43,626 bases of DNA from Bacillota bacterium (GCA_023399355.1 JAEWQC010000213.1:1-43626); one strand, 5' to 3'. Counted from the first letter of the stretch, positions 1 to 8,164 are shown. Notes: generated from the letters alone by a model not told the origin. A program made the numbers and translations.

Positions 1-2078
1 GGTTCAATAGTTAAAAGTCCCAATTCCTCGAATATTTCAAGGATTTTTTTTAATTTAAAAAAATTAATAGCCATCCTGTTTTTTTGTGATAAAAGAGTAC
101 TCAATGCAAACAAATCGGCAATTTCAAAGCGCATACCCTCATTGAACTGTTGTATAAAGTCCTTACTGCCCGGCTTTGCAGCACTTCCGTCCTTATTTGC
201 CGTTCTGCAGCATGCCCTTATATATCTGAATACAGCTTCGAGTTCCTTCCTTTCAGGGACGATGTCAGAGGTCTTCAGATGACAGTAGCCCAGCTGGCCG
301 TAGAACTCCTGCAGGCTATTATTATATCTATTATAGTCATTTGCTCTGACAAAAACAATATCTTTGTCGAGGGCTAAAAATATACAGGTCTTGATATCCT
401 TTATATTCAGTTGAAGCCGTTCGGAACCGTTCCAGCTGTTCACCTCCATGGAAAAAATCGCATCAATGACATCCCCTGTTTCATACACCTCAGCCAGTTC
501 TCCCATATTAAAGCCTATCGCCTCAATATTCAGGTTATGGTCGGACAGCCTCAGCTTCAGATGTTTCCCTGCGCTCAAAGTTTTGATATCTCCAATGCAA
601 ATGGCCGTATAGCCGAATACCGGTCCGGCATTCCCGCAGCCAAACGGAGCCATCTTTGCCAATTCGCCCGCGCTGTCCATCGTGATATCCTCACTCCTGA
701 TAAAAGCATCCACTTTGACACAGGGTATAAGATCCGCCTCAGTAAGCACCTTGTCGGCATATTCGTTGAGCCTGGCTCTCAATTCATCCAGTTTATCCTC
801 GTGAATCGTCAGCCCTGCAGCCATTTCATGCCCGCCAAACCTTTCAAGCAGGTCCTCGCAGCTTGTCAGTGCCTTGAATAGATTCAGACCGGCAATACTC
901 CTGCCGGAACCTTTTCCGATGCCATTCTCAAAAGATATCACAATGCATGGCCGGTTATATTTTTCAAGGACCTTGGAGGCAACGATTCCTATTACACCGT
1001 GATGCCAGCCTTCGCCGCTGACCACAAGCACCTTGTCCCGCACAGGGTCAAGCCGCTCCTGCACAAAAGCAATCGCTCCGTCCAGTATTTCAGTCTCGGT
1101 CTCCTGCCTGCTTTTATTTTCGCTATCCAGTTCTTTTGCCAAAGCTTCCGCCATCACCGGGTCCTTTGTTGTAAACAACTCCACGCTTCTGCCCGCATCG
1201 CCAAGACGGCCTGCAGCATTGACCCTTGGCGCAAGTCCGAAAGCCACACTATAGGAAGATATAGGTTTGTCCCCAAATCCGGCAGCCATTATCAAAGCAC
1301 TCAAACCAATATTACGGGTCGTTTCCATTGCTTTCAGCCCGCAGCTGGCAATAATCCTGTTTTCCCCCTGAAGCGGAACCATGTCCGCAATGGTTGCCAG
1401 CGCCGCCAAATCAAGATATCCTGCAAATTCATCCGGACAGCCGAGCTTAATACCCAGGGCCTGAACAAGCTTAAGCGCCACCCCTGCACCGGCCAGTTCC
1501 TTGAAAGGATAGCTGCAGCCCGGCTTGTGCGGATTTAGAACGGCAACGGCATCAGGCAGAAGTTCCCTGCACTCATGGTGATCGGTTACTATTACCTGCA
1601 TTCCTGAATCCTGAAGGGCCTTTACCTCCTCCACAGACGATATCCCGCAATCAACCGTTATCATCAGGGAGGCCTTCAACTCCTTCACTTTTTCTACTGA
1701 AGAAAAGGTGAGACCATAGCCGTCCTCCATGCGGTCAGGGATGAAATATTGAGCAGCAGCCCCTCTGGACTTCAGAAAGTTGTATAGAATCGAGGTGGCA
1801 GCCACCCCGTCAACATCATAATCCCCATAGATCACTATTTTCTCCGAACCGGAAATAGCATGCAGAATACGTTCCACAGCCTCTGACATCCCATCCATCT
1901 GGAACGGATCAGCCATGCTGCCGATATCCGGATTCATAAATTTCTTCACCTGTCCGCTGTCCAGCATGCCACGGCTTACGAATACTTTCGCAAGCGCTCT
2001 GGTAACCCCGGCACTTTGGACCAGCTTCTCAACTTCGTTCTCATCGATTTCCCTGTTCACCCAGTTCTTTTGCTGCAT
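1..2078 (-). CDS. recJ: single-stranded-DNA-specific exonuclease RecJ (partial, 3' end outside window)
   Basis: A continuous reading frame from ATG at 2078 down to the left edge gives 692 residues and remains open. RecJ degrades single-stranded DNA 5' to 3' in recombination, mismatch and base excision repair. The DHH-family motifs are visible: a GDYDVDG metal-binding motif near 1808-1825, the TDHHE motif near 1572-1586 (D166-H167-H168), and a DHHA1-type GRSIAGLNL and RFGGHEMAAG region near 830-905. The part after about residue 560 matches the extra C-terminal region of Firmicutes RecJ, which are longer than the ~577-residue E. coli enzyme, so only the tail is missing. The start has a G-rich ribosome site 8 bases upstream, and an in-frame stop lies just before it. 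It follows rpsU-yqeY but is separated from them by a terminator, so it probably has its own promoter. Confidence 0.95.
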   Translation of the reverse strand, partial: MQQKNWVNREIDENEVEKLVQSAGVTRALAKVFVSRGMLDSGQVKKFMNPDIGSMADPFQMDGMSEAVERILHAISGSEKIVIYGDYDVDGVAATSILYNFLKSRGAAAQYFIPDRMEDGYGLTFSSVEKVKELKASLMITVDCGISSVEEVKALQDSGMQVIVTDHHECRELLPDAVAVLNPHKPGCSYPFKELAGAGVALKLVQALGIKLGCPDEFAGYLDLAALATIADMVPLQGENRIIASCGLKAMETTRNIGLSALIMAAGFGDKPISSYSVAFGLAPRVNAAGRLGDAGRSVELFTTKDPVMAEALAKELDSENKSRQETETEILDGAIAFVQERLDPVRDKVLVVSGEGWHHGVIGIVASKVLEKYNRPCIVISFENGIGKGSGRSIAGLNLFKALTSCEDLLERFGGHEMAAGLTIHEDKLDELRARLNEYADKVLTEADLIPCVKVDAFIRSEDITMDSAGELAKMAPFGCGNAGPVFGYTAICIGDIKTLSAGKHLKLRLSDHNLNIEAIGFNMGELAEVYETGDVIDAIFSMEVNSWNGSERLQLNIKDIKTCIFLALDKDIVFVRANDYNRYNNSLQEFYGQLGYCHLKTSDIVPERKELEAVFRYIRACCRTANKDGSAAKPGSKDFIQQFNEGMRFEIADLFALSTLLSQKNRMAINFFKLKKILEIFEELGLLTIE

Positions 2079-2187
2079 CCGGTACCCCCCAGGCCAAAGG
2101 CCCCTTTGTTCTACTTATGCAGGAGAGGGTGCGAAGGTTCCTGTTCCCGGTCACCCAGCCTTCGTCCCATCCACGTTCCGGCCTATG

Positions 2188-2214
2188 AAAAAAGCTCGAT
2201 TCACATCGAGCTTT
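2188..2214 (-). terminator. intrinsic terminator after yqeY
   Basis: A perfect 9-bp stem (2191-2199 with 2206-2214, loop of six) is followed on the minus strand by six T (2193-2188). It starts 15 bases past the yqeY stop codon and should end the rpsU-yqeY transcript before recJ. Confidence 0.85.
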
Positions 2215-2228
2215 CTCTCTTTTTTGCT

Positions 2229-2672
2229 TTATCCTATAAACTTTTTTATGATCAGGTTGATCATCTTGCCGTCAGTTCTGCCCTTCACCTGCGGCATCAC
2301 CGCCTGCATAATCCTGCCTGTATCCTTCACAGTGGTGGCACCAGTGTCCTGAATCGCCTGCCTGACTATTACCTCAAGCTCTTCTTCAGTCAACTGCTGT
2401 GGCAAATACTGCAATAAAACATCTACTTCGGCTTTCAAATTGTCTATGAGATCCTGTCTTCCGCTCTTTTCAAAGTCCGGAAGAGCTTCTCTTCTCTTTT
2501 TAACTTCCTTTGCAATTATATCTATGATGCCATCATCATCAAGAGTTATCTTGTTATCTTTCTCGACTTGAAGAATTGCAGCCCTTGCCATCTGGACGGT
2601 ATTTTTTTTAATCACGTCCTTGTCCTTCATGGCATTCTTCATATCTTCAAGCAATCGCTCCTTGAGGGACAT
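2229..2672 (-). CDS. yqeY: GatB/YqeY domain-containing protein
   Basis: 147 residues, the usual length of free-standing YqeY proteins. These share the helical tail domain found at the C-terminus of GatB (the tRNA-amidotransferase subunit) and are thought to bind tRNA, though the cellular role is not settled. Recognisable family stretches are the N-terminal MSLKERL start, the KKRREAL helix near residues 58-64, the YLPQQL segment near 89-94 and the GRTDGKMIN motif near 130-138. It lies 52 bases downstream of rpsU on the same strand, the arrangement common in Firmicutes, and is closed by a strong terminator, so the two are very likely co-transcribed. Confidence 0.93.
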   Translation of the reverse strand: MSLKERLLEDMKNAMKDKDVIKKNTVQMARAAILQVEKDNKITLDDDGIIDIIAKEVKKRREALPDFEKSGRQDLIDNLKAEVDVLLQYLPQQLTEEELEVIVRQAIQDTGATTVKDTGRIMQAVMPQVKGRTDGKMINLIIKKFIG

Positions 2673-2724
2673 TGAGTCAGCCTCCCCTGTGACTTATTGA
2701 GCCATAGCCGTTATGACTGCGGAT

Positions 2725-2901
2725 TTATTTGAACTTTCTCTTTCTTGCCGCTTCAGACTTCTTTTTTCTTCTAACGCTTGGCTTCTCATAATGCTCTCTT
2801 TTTCTAACTTCAGCAAGAACGCCCGCTTTTGCGCACTGACGCTTGAACCTCTTAAGAGCACTATCGAGAGACTCATTCTCTTTCACTCTAACTTCAGACA
2901 T
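2725..2901 (-). CDS. rpsU: 30S ribosomal protein S21
   Basis: 58 residues, typical of S21 (55-70). The protein begins MSEVRVKENESLDSALKRFK and has the Cys-containing KRQCAKAG segment and a very basic RRKKK tail, the hallmark of S21, which sits near the 3' end of 16S rRNA on the small subunit and helps translation start. The ATG at 2901 is chosen over an in-frame ATG at 2979 because the family N-terminus begins here and a GGGGAGGG ribosome site lies directly upstream. It is the first gene of an rpsU-yqeY unit with a clear sigma-A promoter about 100 bases upstream. Confidence 0.96.
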   Translation of the reverse strand: MSEVRVKENESLDSALKRFKRQCAKAGVLAEVRKREHYEKPSVRRKKKSEAARKRKFK

Positions 2902-3000
2902 GTATTTCCCTCCCCTCGATGGTAGCAATTGTGCCAGAAATAACCCATGTATGTCGCTGCAGATACTTGTGGGAATCAAGCTAAGTGTAGCACACAGTAT

Positions 3001-3030
3001 ATTATATATTATTCTTCAAAATAAAGTCAA
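3001..3030 (-). promoter_or_regulatory. sigma-A promoter of rpsU-yqeY
   Basis: Minus strand: -35 TTGACT (3030-3025), 18-base spacer, -10 TATAAT (3006-3001). It lies about 100 bases upstream of the rpsU start codon and just beyond the rfbC stop, which separates the housekeeping operon from the polysaccharide locus. Confidence 0.75.
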
Positions 3031-3086
3031 TAGAGGCAGTCTCTTTTTTACGGTGCATTCTTGTGCTACATTCTTGTACTTTTGTG

Positions 3087-3653
3087 CTAAAATGCGCATT
3101 TTTGGAAGGCTGACCATTTTTGATCCTTCTCACTAATAATCAATTTCGTCTTCTCATCAATCGGCCAATCAATCCCTATTTCCGGATCATTCCAGATGAT
3201 CCCCCCTTCATCACCGGGGTGATAGAAGTCCGTACACTTGTAGCAGAATTCCGATTCGTCACTCAGGACAAGAAATCCATGTGCGAAGCCTTCCGGTATA
3301 TAAATCTGCTTTTTGTTTTCTTCAGATAATTCCACACCATACCATTTACCCAAAGTTCCGGAATTGCTTCTCAGATCCACAGCTACATCAAAGACCGCAC
3401 CCCGGACCACTCTTACCAGCTTACCCTGCGCATATTTCTTTTGAAAGTGAAGCCCTCTTAACACACCCTTTACAGACATGGACTGGTTGTCCTGAACAAA
3501 CACCATATTGAGTCCGGCCTCCGCCATATCTCTCTGATTGTAAGTCTCAATGAAATATCCCCGTTCATCCCTGCAAACAGCCGGTGTGATGATCTTCAAT
3601 CCTTCTATTTCAATACCATTCCAACTGCAGTCTTCTACTCTGATCTTTCCCAT
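3087..3653 (-). CDS. rfbC: dTDP-4-dehydrorhamnose 3,5-epimerase
   Basis: 188 residues, normal RmlC length. It epimerises C3 and C5 of dTDP-4-keto-6-deoxyglucose, the third step of dTDP-L-rhamnose synthesis in the cytosol. Visible signatures are ERGYFIETY near residues 30-38, VLRGLHFQ near 64-71 with the presumed catalytic base His69, KLVRVVRGAVFDVAVDLR near 78-95, IPEGFAHGF near 119-127 and the Tyr138 region (FCYKCTD) that supplies the general acid. It is the last gene of rfbABDC, 32 bases downstream of rfbD. No clear terminator follows; the rpsU promoter comes next. Confidence 0.96.
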   Translation of the reverse strand: MGKIRVEDCSWNGIEIEGLKIITPAVCRDERGYFIETYNQRDMAEAGLNMVFVQDNQSMSVKGVLRGLHFQKKYAQGKLVRVVRGAVFDVAVDLRSNSGTLGKWYGVELSEENKKQIYIPEGFAHGFLVLSDESEFCYKCTDFYHPGDEGGIIWNDPEIGIDWPIDEKTKLIISEKDQKWSAFQKCAF

Positions 3654-3685
3654 TCTACAGCACCTCGATCGAAAGTTTCTTCAAT

Positions 3686-4531
3686 TTATGCTACAATATT
3701 CTTTAAATATCTGCTTAATGCATCCTGCCATGCAGGCATTTTTTCAAATCCGTTTTTTGCCAGCTTCTCCTTATTCATTCTGCTGTTTCCGGGCCTTTCA
3801 GCTCTGGCAGGATAAGCCGAACTGTCTACCGGTGTCACTTTCACGTTCATCCCCGCCTGCCTGAATATCTCACAGGCAAACTCATACCAGCTGCAAAGCC
3901 CCTCATTGGCAGCATGGTAGCGGCCATATTTTTCCGATTCCATCATGTCCACGAGCAGCCTTGCCAAATCATAGGTATACGTCGGCGATCCAATCTGATC
4001 ATCGACGACAGTCAAACTATCCCTTGTCTTTCCAAGATTCAGCATGGTCCTGACAAAATTTTTCCCGTTCACCCCGAATACCCATGAAATCCGGACAATA
4101 AAGAATTTCTCCAGATATTTCTCAACCGCAAGCTCCCCCTCATATTTGGACGCTCCATAAACATTGAGCGGTTCACGCTTGTCGTCCGGCTCCCAGGGTC
4201 TTTCCCCCTGTCCGTTGAATACATAATCCGTACTGATATACATCATCTTGATATTTAGGGACTTGCATACTCTCGCGATATTCTCTGTTCCATATCCGTT
4301 CACTTTGAAGCAGATCTCCCGATTATCCTCAGCAGCATCCACCGCCGTATAGGCAGCACAGTGAATCACGCCCTCCGCCCCGGAGTTGGATATTACCGAA
4401 TCTACAGAGTTTTCATCCGTAATATCCATTTCATCTATATCGACGCCTATTGCGGTATGTCCACGTTTTTCAAGTTCTTGCAGCACATCATAGCCCAATT
4501 GACCTTTTACGCCCGTTACCAGTATCCTCAT
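3686..4531 (-). CDS. rfbD: dTDP-4-dehydrorhamnose reductase
   Basis: 281 residues. It is an extended SDR enzyme that reduces dTDP-4-keto-L-rhamnose to dTDP-L-rhamnose, the last step of the pathway. The Rossmann motif GVKGQLG is at residues 7-13, STDYVFNG near 100-107, and the catalytic Tyr125-x3-Lys129 lies in VYGASKYEGE. The start at 4531 is used because MRILVTG is the family N-terminus and its ATG overlaps the rfbB TGA in an ATGA arrangement (4528-4531), suggesting translational coupling. An in-frame upstream ATG at 4621 would add 30 residues that lie inside rfbB and look unrelated. Confidence 0.96.
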   Translation of the reverse strand: MRILVTGVKGQLGYDVLQELEKRGHTAIGVDIDEMDITDENSVDSVISNSGAEGVIHCAAYTAVDAAEDNREICFKVNGYGTENIARVCKSLNIKMMYISTDYVFNGQGERPWEPDDKREPLNVYGASKYEGELAVEKYLEKFFIVRISWVFGVNGKNFVRTMLNLGKTRDSLTVVDDQIGSPTYTYDLARLLVDMMESEKYGRYHAANEGLCSWYEFACEIFRQAGMNVKVTPVDSSAYPARAERPGNSRMNKEKLAKNGFEKMPAWQDALSRYLKNIVA

Positions 4532-5553
4532 GCCAGTCTCTCCCCATACATATTGATGAAATAATTCACATAAGAACCATTGATAATGTTCTCCCACCAA
4601 TCCCTGTTCTCCAGATACCATTGAATCGTCTGCCGGATTCCTGTCTCAAAATCGTATTTCGGCTTCCATCCAAGCTCCGTTTCCAATTTCTTCGGATCTA
4701 TCGCATACCGCAAATCATGCCCCGGTCTGTCAGTGACATAACGGATCAGGCTTTCCGGCTTGTCAAGAACTTTCAGAATGGTTTGAACTACCTCAAGATT
4801 GGTTCTCTCATTATGGCCGCCTACATTATATACCTCACCGATACGTCCCTTATGTACAATCAAATCAATTGCAGAGCAATGATCCATTACATGAAGCCAG
4901 TCACGCACATTTTCCCCCTTGCCATACACCGGGAGCTCTTCATCCGCAAGAGCGCGGCTGATCATCAGCGGAATCAGTTTCTCCGGGAAATGATACGGAC
5001 CATAGTTGTTGCTGCATCTGCTGATGGTCACAGGCAAATGAAAGGTACGGTAATACGCCAGTACAAACAAATCCGCACCGGCTTTGGAACTGCTGTAAGG
5101 ACTGGAAGTATGCAGCGGAGTTTCTTCTGTGAAGAACAAATCGGTTCTGTCCAGCGGCAGGTCACCATATACTTCATCCGTGGATACCTGGTGATACCGT
5201 GATACGCCATAAGCTTTCGAGGCCTCCAGCAATACCTGCGTACCCAATACATTTGTCCGGACGAAAATGCCTGGATCCGTAATGGAACGATCCACATGAG
5301 TTTCTGCTGCAAAGTTTACGACTGTGTCAAACTGTTCCCTCTTAAATAAATCCATTATAAAATCAGCATCGGCAATATCGCCTTTTATAAATTCATAATT
5401 CGGTTTATCTTCTACCGTCTTCAATGTCTCCAGGTTGCCGGCATACGTGAGCAGATCCAGATTGATAATCCTATACTCCGGATACTTATTCACCATATAA
5501 TGAACAAAATTCCCGCCAATAAATCCAGCCCCGCCGGTTATCAATATCTTCAT
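4528..5553 (-). CDS. rfbB: dTDP-glucose 4,6-dehydratase
   Basis: 341 residues, full length. It converts dTDP-glucose to dTDP-4-keto-6-deoxyglucose with tightly bound NAD. The NAD-binding GGAGFIG is at residues 7-13, the catalytic STDEVYG at 124-130 (Thr125, Asp126, Glu127), and the YSSSK active-site Tyr153/Lys157. Sugar-nucleotide binding stretches (NNYGPYHFPEKLIP) are present. It sits 2 bases after rfbA and overlaps rfbD by 4 bases, within the rfbABDC operon. Confidence 0.96.
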   Translation of the reverse strand: MKILITGGAGFIGGNFVHYMVNKYPEYRIINLDLLTYAGNLETLKTVEDKPNYEFIKGDIADADFIMDLFKREQFDTVVNFAAETHVDRSITDPGIFVRTNVLGTQVLLEASKAYGVSRYHQVSTDEVYGDLPLDRTDLFFTEETPLHTSSPYSSSKAGADLFVLAYYRTFHLPVTISRCSNNYGPYHFPEKLIPLMISRALADEELPVYGKGENVRDWLHVMDHCSAIDLIVHKGRIGEVYNVGGHNERTNLEVVQTILKVLDKPESLIRYVTDRPGHDLRYAIDPKKLETELGWKPKYDFETGIRQTIQWYLENRDWWENIINGSYVNYFINMYGERLA

Positions 5554-5555
5554 TC

Positions 5556-6440
5556 CTAATACCTGACCTTCCCTTCAGCCACCCTTTTCAAGTGCTCCCC
5601 ATATGGAGACTTCCCGTACCGTTCAGCTGATTCCAGTAATTTTTGCCTGTCGATCCATCCATTGATAAATGCAATTTCCTCCGGCGCTGATATCTCTATC
5701 CCCTGCCTCTTCTGAATCATCTGAATAAATGAAGTGGCTTCCACCAGACTGTCCATTGTCCCGGTATCGAGCCACGCATAACCTCTGCCAAGAAGCTGGA
5801 CATGAAGGCTGGCATCTTCCAGGTATACCCGGTTTAAATCCGTAATTTCCAATTCGCCCCTGGCACTTGGTTTCAACTGCTTTGCCAGCTTGACCACTCT
5901 TTTATCATAAAAATAAAGACCTGTTATGCAATAGTTACTCTTGGGTTCTTTAGGTTTCTCCTCTACGGATATCACTTTTCCATTCTCATCAAACTCCACT
6001 ATTCCGAAGCGTTCAGGATCATTCACATAATATCCGAAGATGGTGGCTTGTCCGTTCGCTGTATCCTCTGCCGCCTTTTTCAGAATCCGGCTGAACCCGT
6101 TGCCGTAAAAAATATTATCGCCCAGAACCATGGCACAAGATTCCTCCCCAATGAATTCCTCTCCAAGGAGAAATGCCTGAGCCAATCCATCCGGAGACGG
6201 CTGGACCTTATAGGACAGATGAACGCCATACTGACTGCCGTCACCCAAAAGGCGCTCAAAGTTCGGCAGATCTGCCGGGGTGGAAATCAGGAGAATTTCC
6301 TGGATTCCTGCAAGCATGAGCGTCGACAAGGGATAATAGACCATTGGCTTGTCATATACAGGCAGCAGTTGCTTGGATGTAACCATTGTGAGAGGATATA
6401 ACCGTGTGCCTGCGCCACCTGCAAGGATAATTCCTTTCAT
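5556..6440 (-). CDS. rfbA: glucose-1-phosphate thymidylyltransferase
   Basis: 294 residues, typical RmlA length. It makes dTDP-glucose from glucose-1-phosphate and dTTP, the entry step to dTDP-L-rhamnose. The nucleotidyltransferase signature LAGGAGTRLYPLT occupies residues 6-18, followed by SKQLLPVYDKPMVYYP; the metal-binding LGDNIFYG and the VEEKPKEPKS and YAWLDTGTMDSL motifs follow in order. It is the first gene of the rfbABDC operon, which supplies rhamnose to the adjoining glycosyltransferases. Confidence 0.96.
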   Translation of the reverse strand: MKGIILAGGAGTRLYPLTMVTSKQLLPVYDKPMVYYPLSTLMLAGIQEILLISTPADLPNFERLLGDGSQYGVHLSYKVQPSPDGLAQAFLLGEEFIGEESCAMVLGDNIFYGNGFSRILKKAAEDTANGQATIFGYYVNDPERFGIVEFDENGKVISVEEKPKEPKSNYCITGLYFYDKRVVKLAKQLKPSARGELEITDLNRVYLEDASLHVQLLGRGYAWLDTGTMDSLVEATSFIQMIQKRQGIEISAPEEIAFINGWIDRQKLLESAERYGKSPYGEHLKRVAEGKVRY

Positions 6441-6542
6441 ATCATACCTGTATGATGTTTTAACATCGATACATTCCTTTCGGATTTTTAATCACTTATT
6501 TTCAAAACATTTTAATAAATGGTAAATTTCTAATATGGATAT

Positions 6543-6572
6543 ATTATCATAATTCAGCTTTGCAGTAAACAA
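6543..6572 (-). promoter_or_regulatory. possible promoter of rfbABDC
   Basis: Minus strand: TTGTTT (6572-6567), 18-base spacer, GATAAT (6548-6543), about 100 bases before rfbA. The -35 is a weak match, so this is tentative. Confidence 0.4.
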
Positions 6573-6594
6573 ATATCCATGACATATCAAAGGT

Positions 6595-6626
6595 AAAATC
6601 GCCAATGGTATTTATTCGGCGATTTT
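6595..6626 (-). terminator. hairpin after the C1 peptidase gene
   Basis: Perfect 9-bp stem (6595-6603 with 6618-6626), rich in A at the base and T at the exit, 31 bases past the peptidase stop. The T run lies within the stem arm rather than after it, so it is a moderate terminator candidate. It separates the peptidase from rfbABDC. Confidence 0.5.
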
Positions 6627-6656
6627 ATCATACTAAGATATTGAGGCTATGAAGCT

Positions 6657-7532
6657 TTACTCCTTTTCATAAAATATACCGGCATCCACCCAATCCTGCT
6701 TCAGGATGGACCACCAATCCACGGCAAGTCCCTGTAGTACATATTCATACGGCAGCCAGCCATACCCTGCCTCTCCCCACCCTTCGCCCCAGGAATTGCG
6801 GATGAGGAGTGCGCCCACCGTTCCGCGTCCAAATGCCGATGGGATTTTCTTCTTATCGTCATAGCCTACCGCAACGATGGCATGTCCGCCAAGTATCTTT
6901 TCCCGTGCATCCGGGAATGGGATACAACCGGTTTTTGCCACCTCTGAAGTCTGAATGGACTGATACACTGTGAAGCCAAACACCGAAGGGATACTGTTGG
7001 CCAGATACTGCTTTACACTCGCAAGCACCTGCTGCTGTGAAGCTCCGTTGGGGTCATGCCGGAAATAGTTGATACAGCGATAGTTTTGAGCAAAGGCATA
7101 ACAGAACGTGTTGGGCTCCTCCTCATAGCGGGCGGGTTCATAAGGCCAGTATTCCTCCGGAGGAATGCCGAACAGCACCAGGGCCCCCAGGGCCGATTTC
7201 AGGAAAGCACCCGTATCACCGGTCGTCTTCATCAAATTGCGCGTGACCTTGTACAGAAAAAGTCTGGAAACATCCAGATACTTCCCGGTCGCTTTCCTTT
7301 CCGAATACTCCACAGCAGCAGCCACTGCATTAGCGGTGCAGGAGCCCAGCTGCTGCTGGTCTTCGATGGGAGAACACCATTTCCTGAGATCCACCTTGGC
7401 CGGCAGAGGTTTTTCCTCCTTGGAGACTATGGATTTAAGCATGGGCTGCATCATCTCATGTCTTACGGTATAGTCCCTCATATCCGGGTAGTCAGGTATC
7501 CATCCCAAACGTATTTTTCTGAAGTCAAACAT
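6657..7532 (-). CDS. papain-like (C1 family) cysteine peptidase
   Basis: 291 residues from the chosen start. The papain triad is complete: Cys65 in QLGSCTANA, His217 in GGHAIVAVGYD and Asn246 in IRNSWGEGWG; the oxyanion Gln lies just before the Cys in EDQQQ. The N-terminal GWIPDYPDMRDYT motif is typical of bacterial C1 proteins annotated beside surface or secondary-metabolism loci. No signal peptide or membrane segment is visible, so it appears cytosolic unless exported by another route. The ATG at 7532 is preferred because GGGGG lies 7 bases upstream; in-frame ATGs at 7556 and 7553 lack a good site. It sits alone between two terminator-like hairpins. Its substrate cannot be told from sequence. 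Confidence 0.85.
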   Translation of the reverse strand: MFDFRKIRLGWIPDYPDMRDYTVRHEMMQPMLKSIVSKEEKPLPAKVDLRKWCSPIEDQQQLGSCTANAVAAAVEYSERKATGKYLDVSRLFLYKVTRNLMKTTGDTGAFLKSALGALVLFGIPPEEYWPYEPARYEEEPNTFCYAFAQNYRCINYFRHDPNGASQQQVLASVKQYLANSIPSVFGFTVYQSIQTSEVAKTGCIPFPDAREKILGGHAIVAVGYDDKKKIPSAFGRGTVGALLIRNSWGEGWGEAGYGWLPYEYVLQGLAVDWWSILKQDWVDAGIFYEKE

Positions 7533-7663
7533 TATTTTACCCCCATAATTCATCATAATTTACTTATCTGTCCTTGTAAACTTTTACATAACATGAACAT
7601 TATACAATATTAATTTTAATATTTCTATACATTTTTGTATAATTTTGTGATATGTTCTTTTAA

Positions 7664-7710
7664 ACAAAAAAACAGCTGTGCGAATTAAAGAAAATAATCA
7701 CAACAGCTGA
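7664..7710 (-). terminator. intrinsic terminator after the riboswitch-controlled small gene
   Basis: Minus strand: an AGCTGT-based stem of about 10 pairs with one bulge and a G-T pair closes a 14-base AT loop, followed by seven T (7672-7666). It lies about 85 bases after the small-gene stop, making that gene a single-gene transcript. Confidence 0.7.
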
Positions 7711-7793
7711 TTGACTATATTTGTAACCTCTGGTCAAGCTTTCATCCCGTTTTTACTGGTTTCTATTTTCAATAACATCAATTTCACCACTGA

Positions 7794-7943
7794 TCAGTCA
7801 GCGTCCGCATGCACTGCATCTGCCTGACTTTGAACAACCGAAAGGTGTTTATCAACCTCAGACGGCAGTGGAATTACCGATATACCAACGATCAGCAGCA
7901 GAACCAGCAGTAAAGTCAGTAAGGACTTAACATTTCTGCTCAT
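7794..7943 (-). CDS. 49-residue membrane or exported peptide under c-di-GMP riboswitch control
   Basis: No family is recognised. The peptide starts MSRNVKSLL, has one strongly hydrophobic segment at about residues 8-26 made mostly of Leu, Val and Ile, then an acidic, Ala-rich tail of about 22 residues ending in DAD. It could be a single-pass membrane peptide with its tail outside, or a signal-peptide-like precursor releasing a short tail. The ATG at 7943 is chosen because GGAGG lies 7 bases upstream; an ATG two codons earlier is too close to that site. It is directly downstream of a c-di-GMP-I aptamer and followed by a terminator, so it is the only evident target of the switch. Confidence 0.7.
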   Translation of the reverse strand: MSRNVKSLLTLLLVLLLIVGISVIPLPSEVDKHLSVVQSQADAVHADAD

Positions 7944-8007
7944 TAGCATTCCTCCAATATTAATTTGAAATGCTGCTCTTAACGATAAAAGACAAAATAA
8001 AAACTTC

Positions 8008-8105
8008 CCCTTCGGTAGCTGGCTGTCATTAAGCAAATAAATTGCTTTTAGACCCTTTAGTTTTGCGTCCCTGCCTTTCGGCAAGTTTGCCTTTGTCGTT
8101 GAAAA
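8008..8105 (-). ncRNA. cyclic di-GMP-I (GEMM) riboswitch
   Basis: The minus strand carries the conserved GEMM-I core in order: a CAAAGGCAAAC entry strand (about 8096-8086), the P2 hairpin TGCC-GAAA-GGCA with its GAAA tetraloop, the invariant GGGACGCAAA segment (about 8067-8058), GGGTCTAAAAG leading into a P3 stem AAGCAA/TTGCTT, and the 3' CAGCCAGCTACCGAA strand (about 8024-8010) closing P1. In this family the aptamer binds cyclic di-GMP and changes expression of the downstream gene. A T-rich stretch follows the aptamer, but I could not define a clear terminator or anti-terminator, so on or off behaviour is unknown. Target: the 49-residue gene about 60 bases downstream. Confidence 0.92.
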
Positions 8106-8135
8106 GCATATTCAAACGGAATATTTATTAAGTCA

Positions 8136-8164
8136 ATAATAACATTTTACTCCATAATAGTCAA
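8136..8164 (-). promoter_or_regulatory. promoter of the riboswitch transcript
   Basis: Minus strand: -35 TTGACT (8164-8159), 17-base spacer, -10 TATTAT (8141-8136). Transcription would begin near 8129, about 25 bases before the aptamer. A second TTGACT at 8136-8131 with AATATG at 8112-8107 is a weaker alternative that would start inside the aptamer. Confidence 0.65.

Noticed and set aside
7976..8084. An N-terminal extension of the 49-residue peptide reading back to 8084
   Set aside because: The extra codons lie inside the riboswitch aptamer; the GGAGG site directly before 7943 fixes the start.
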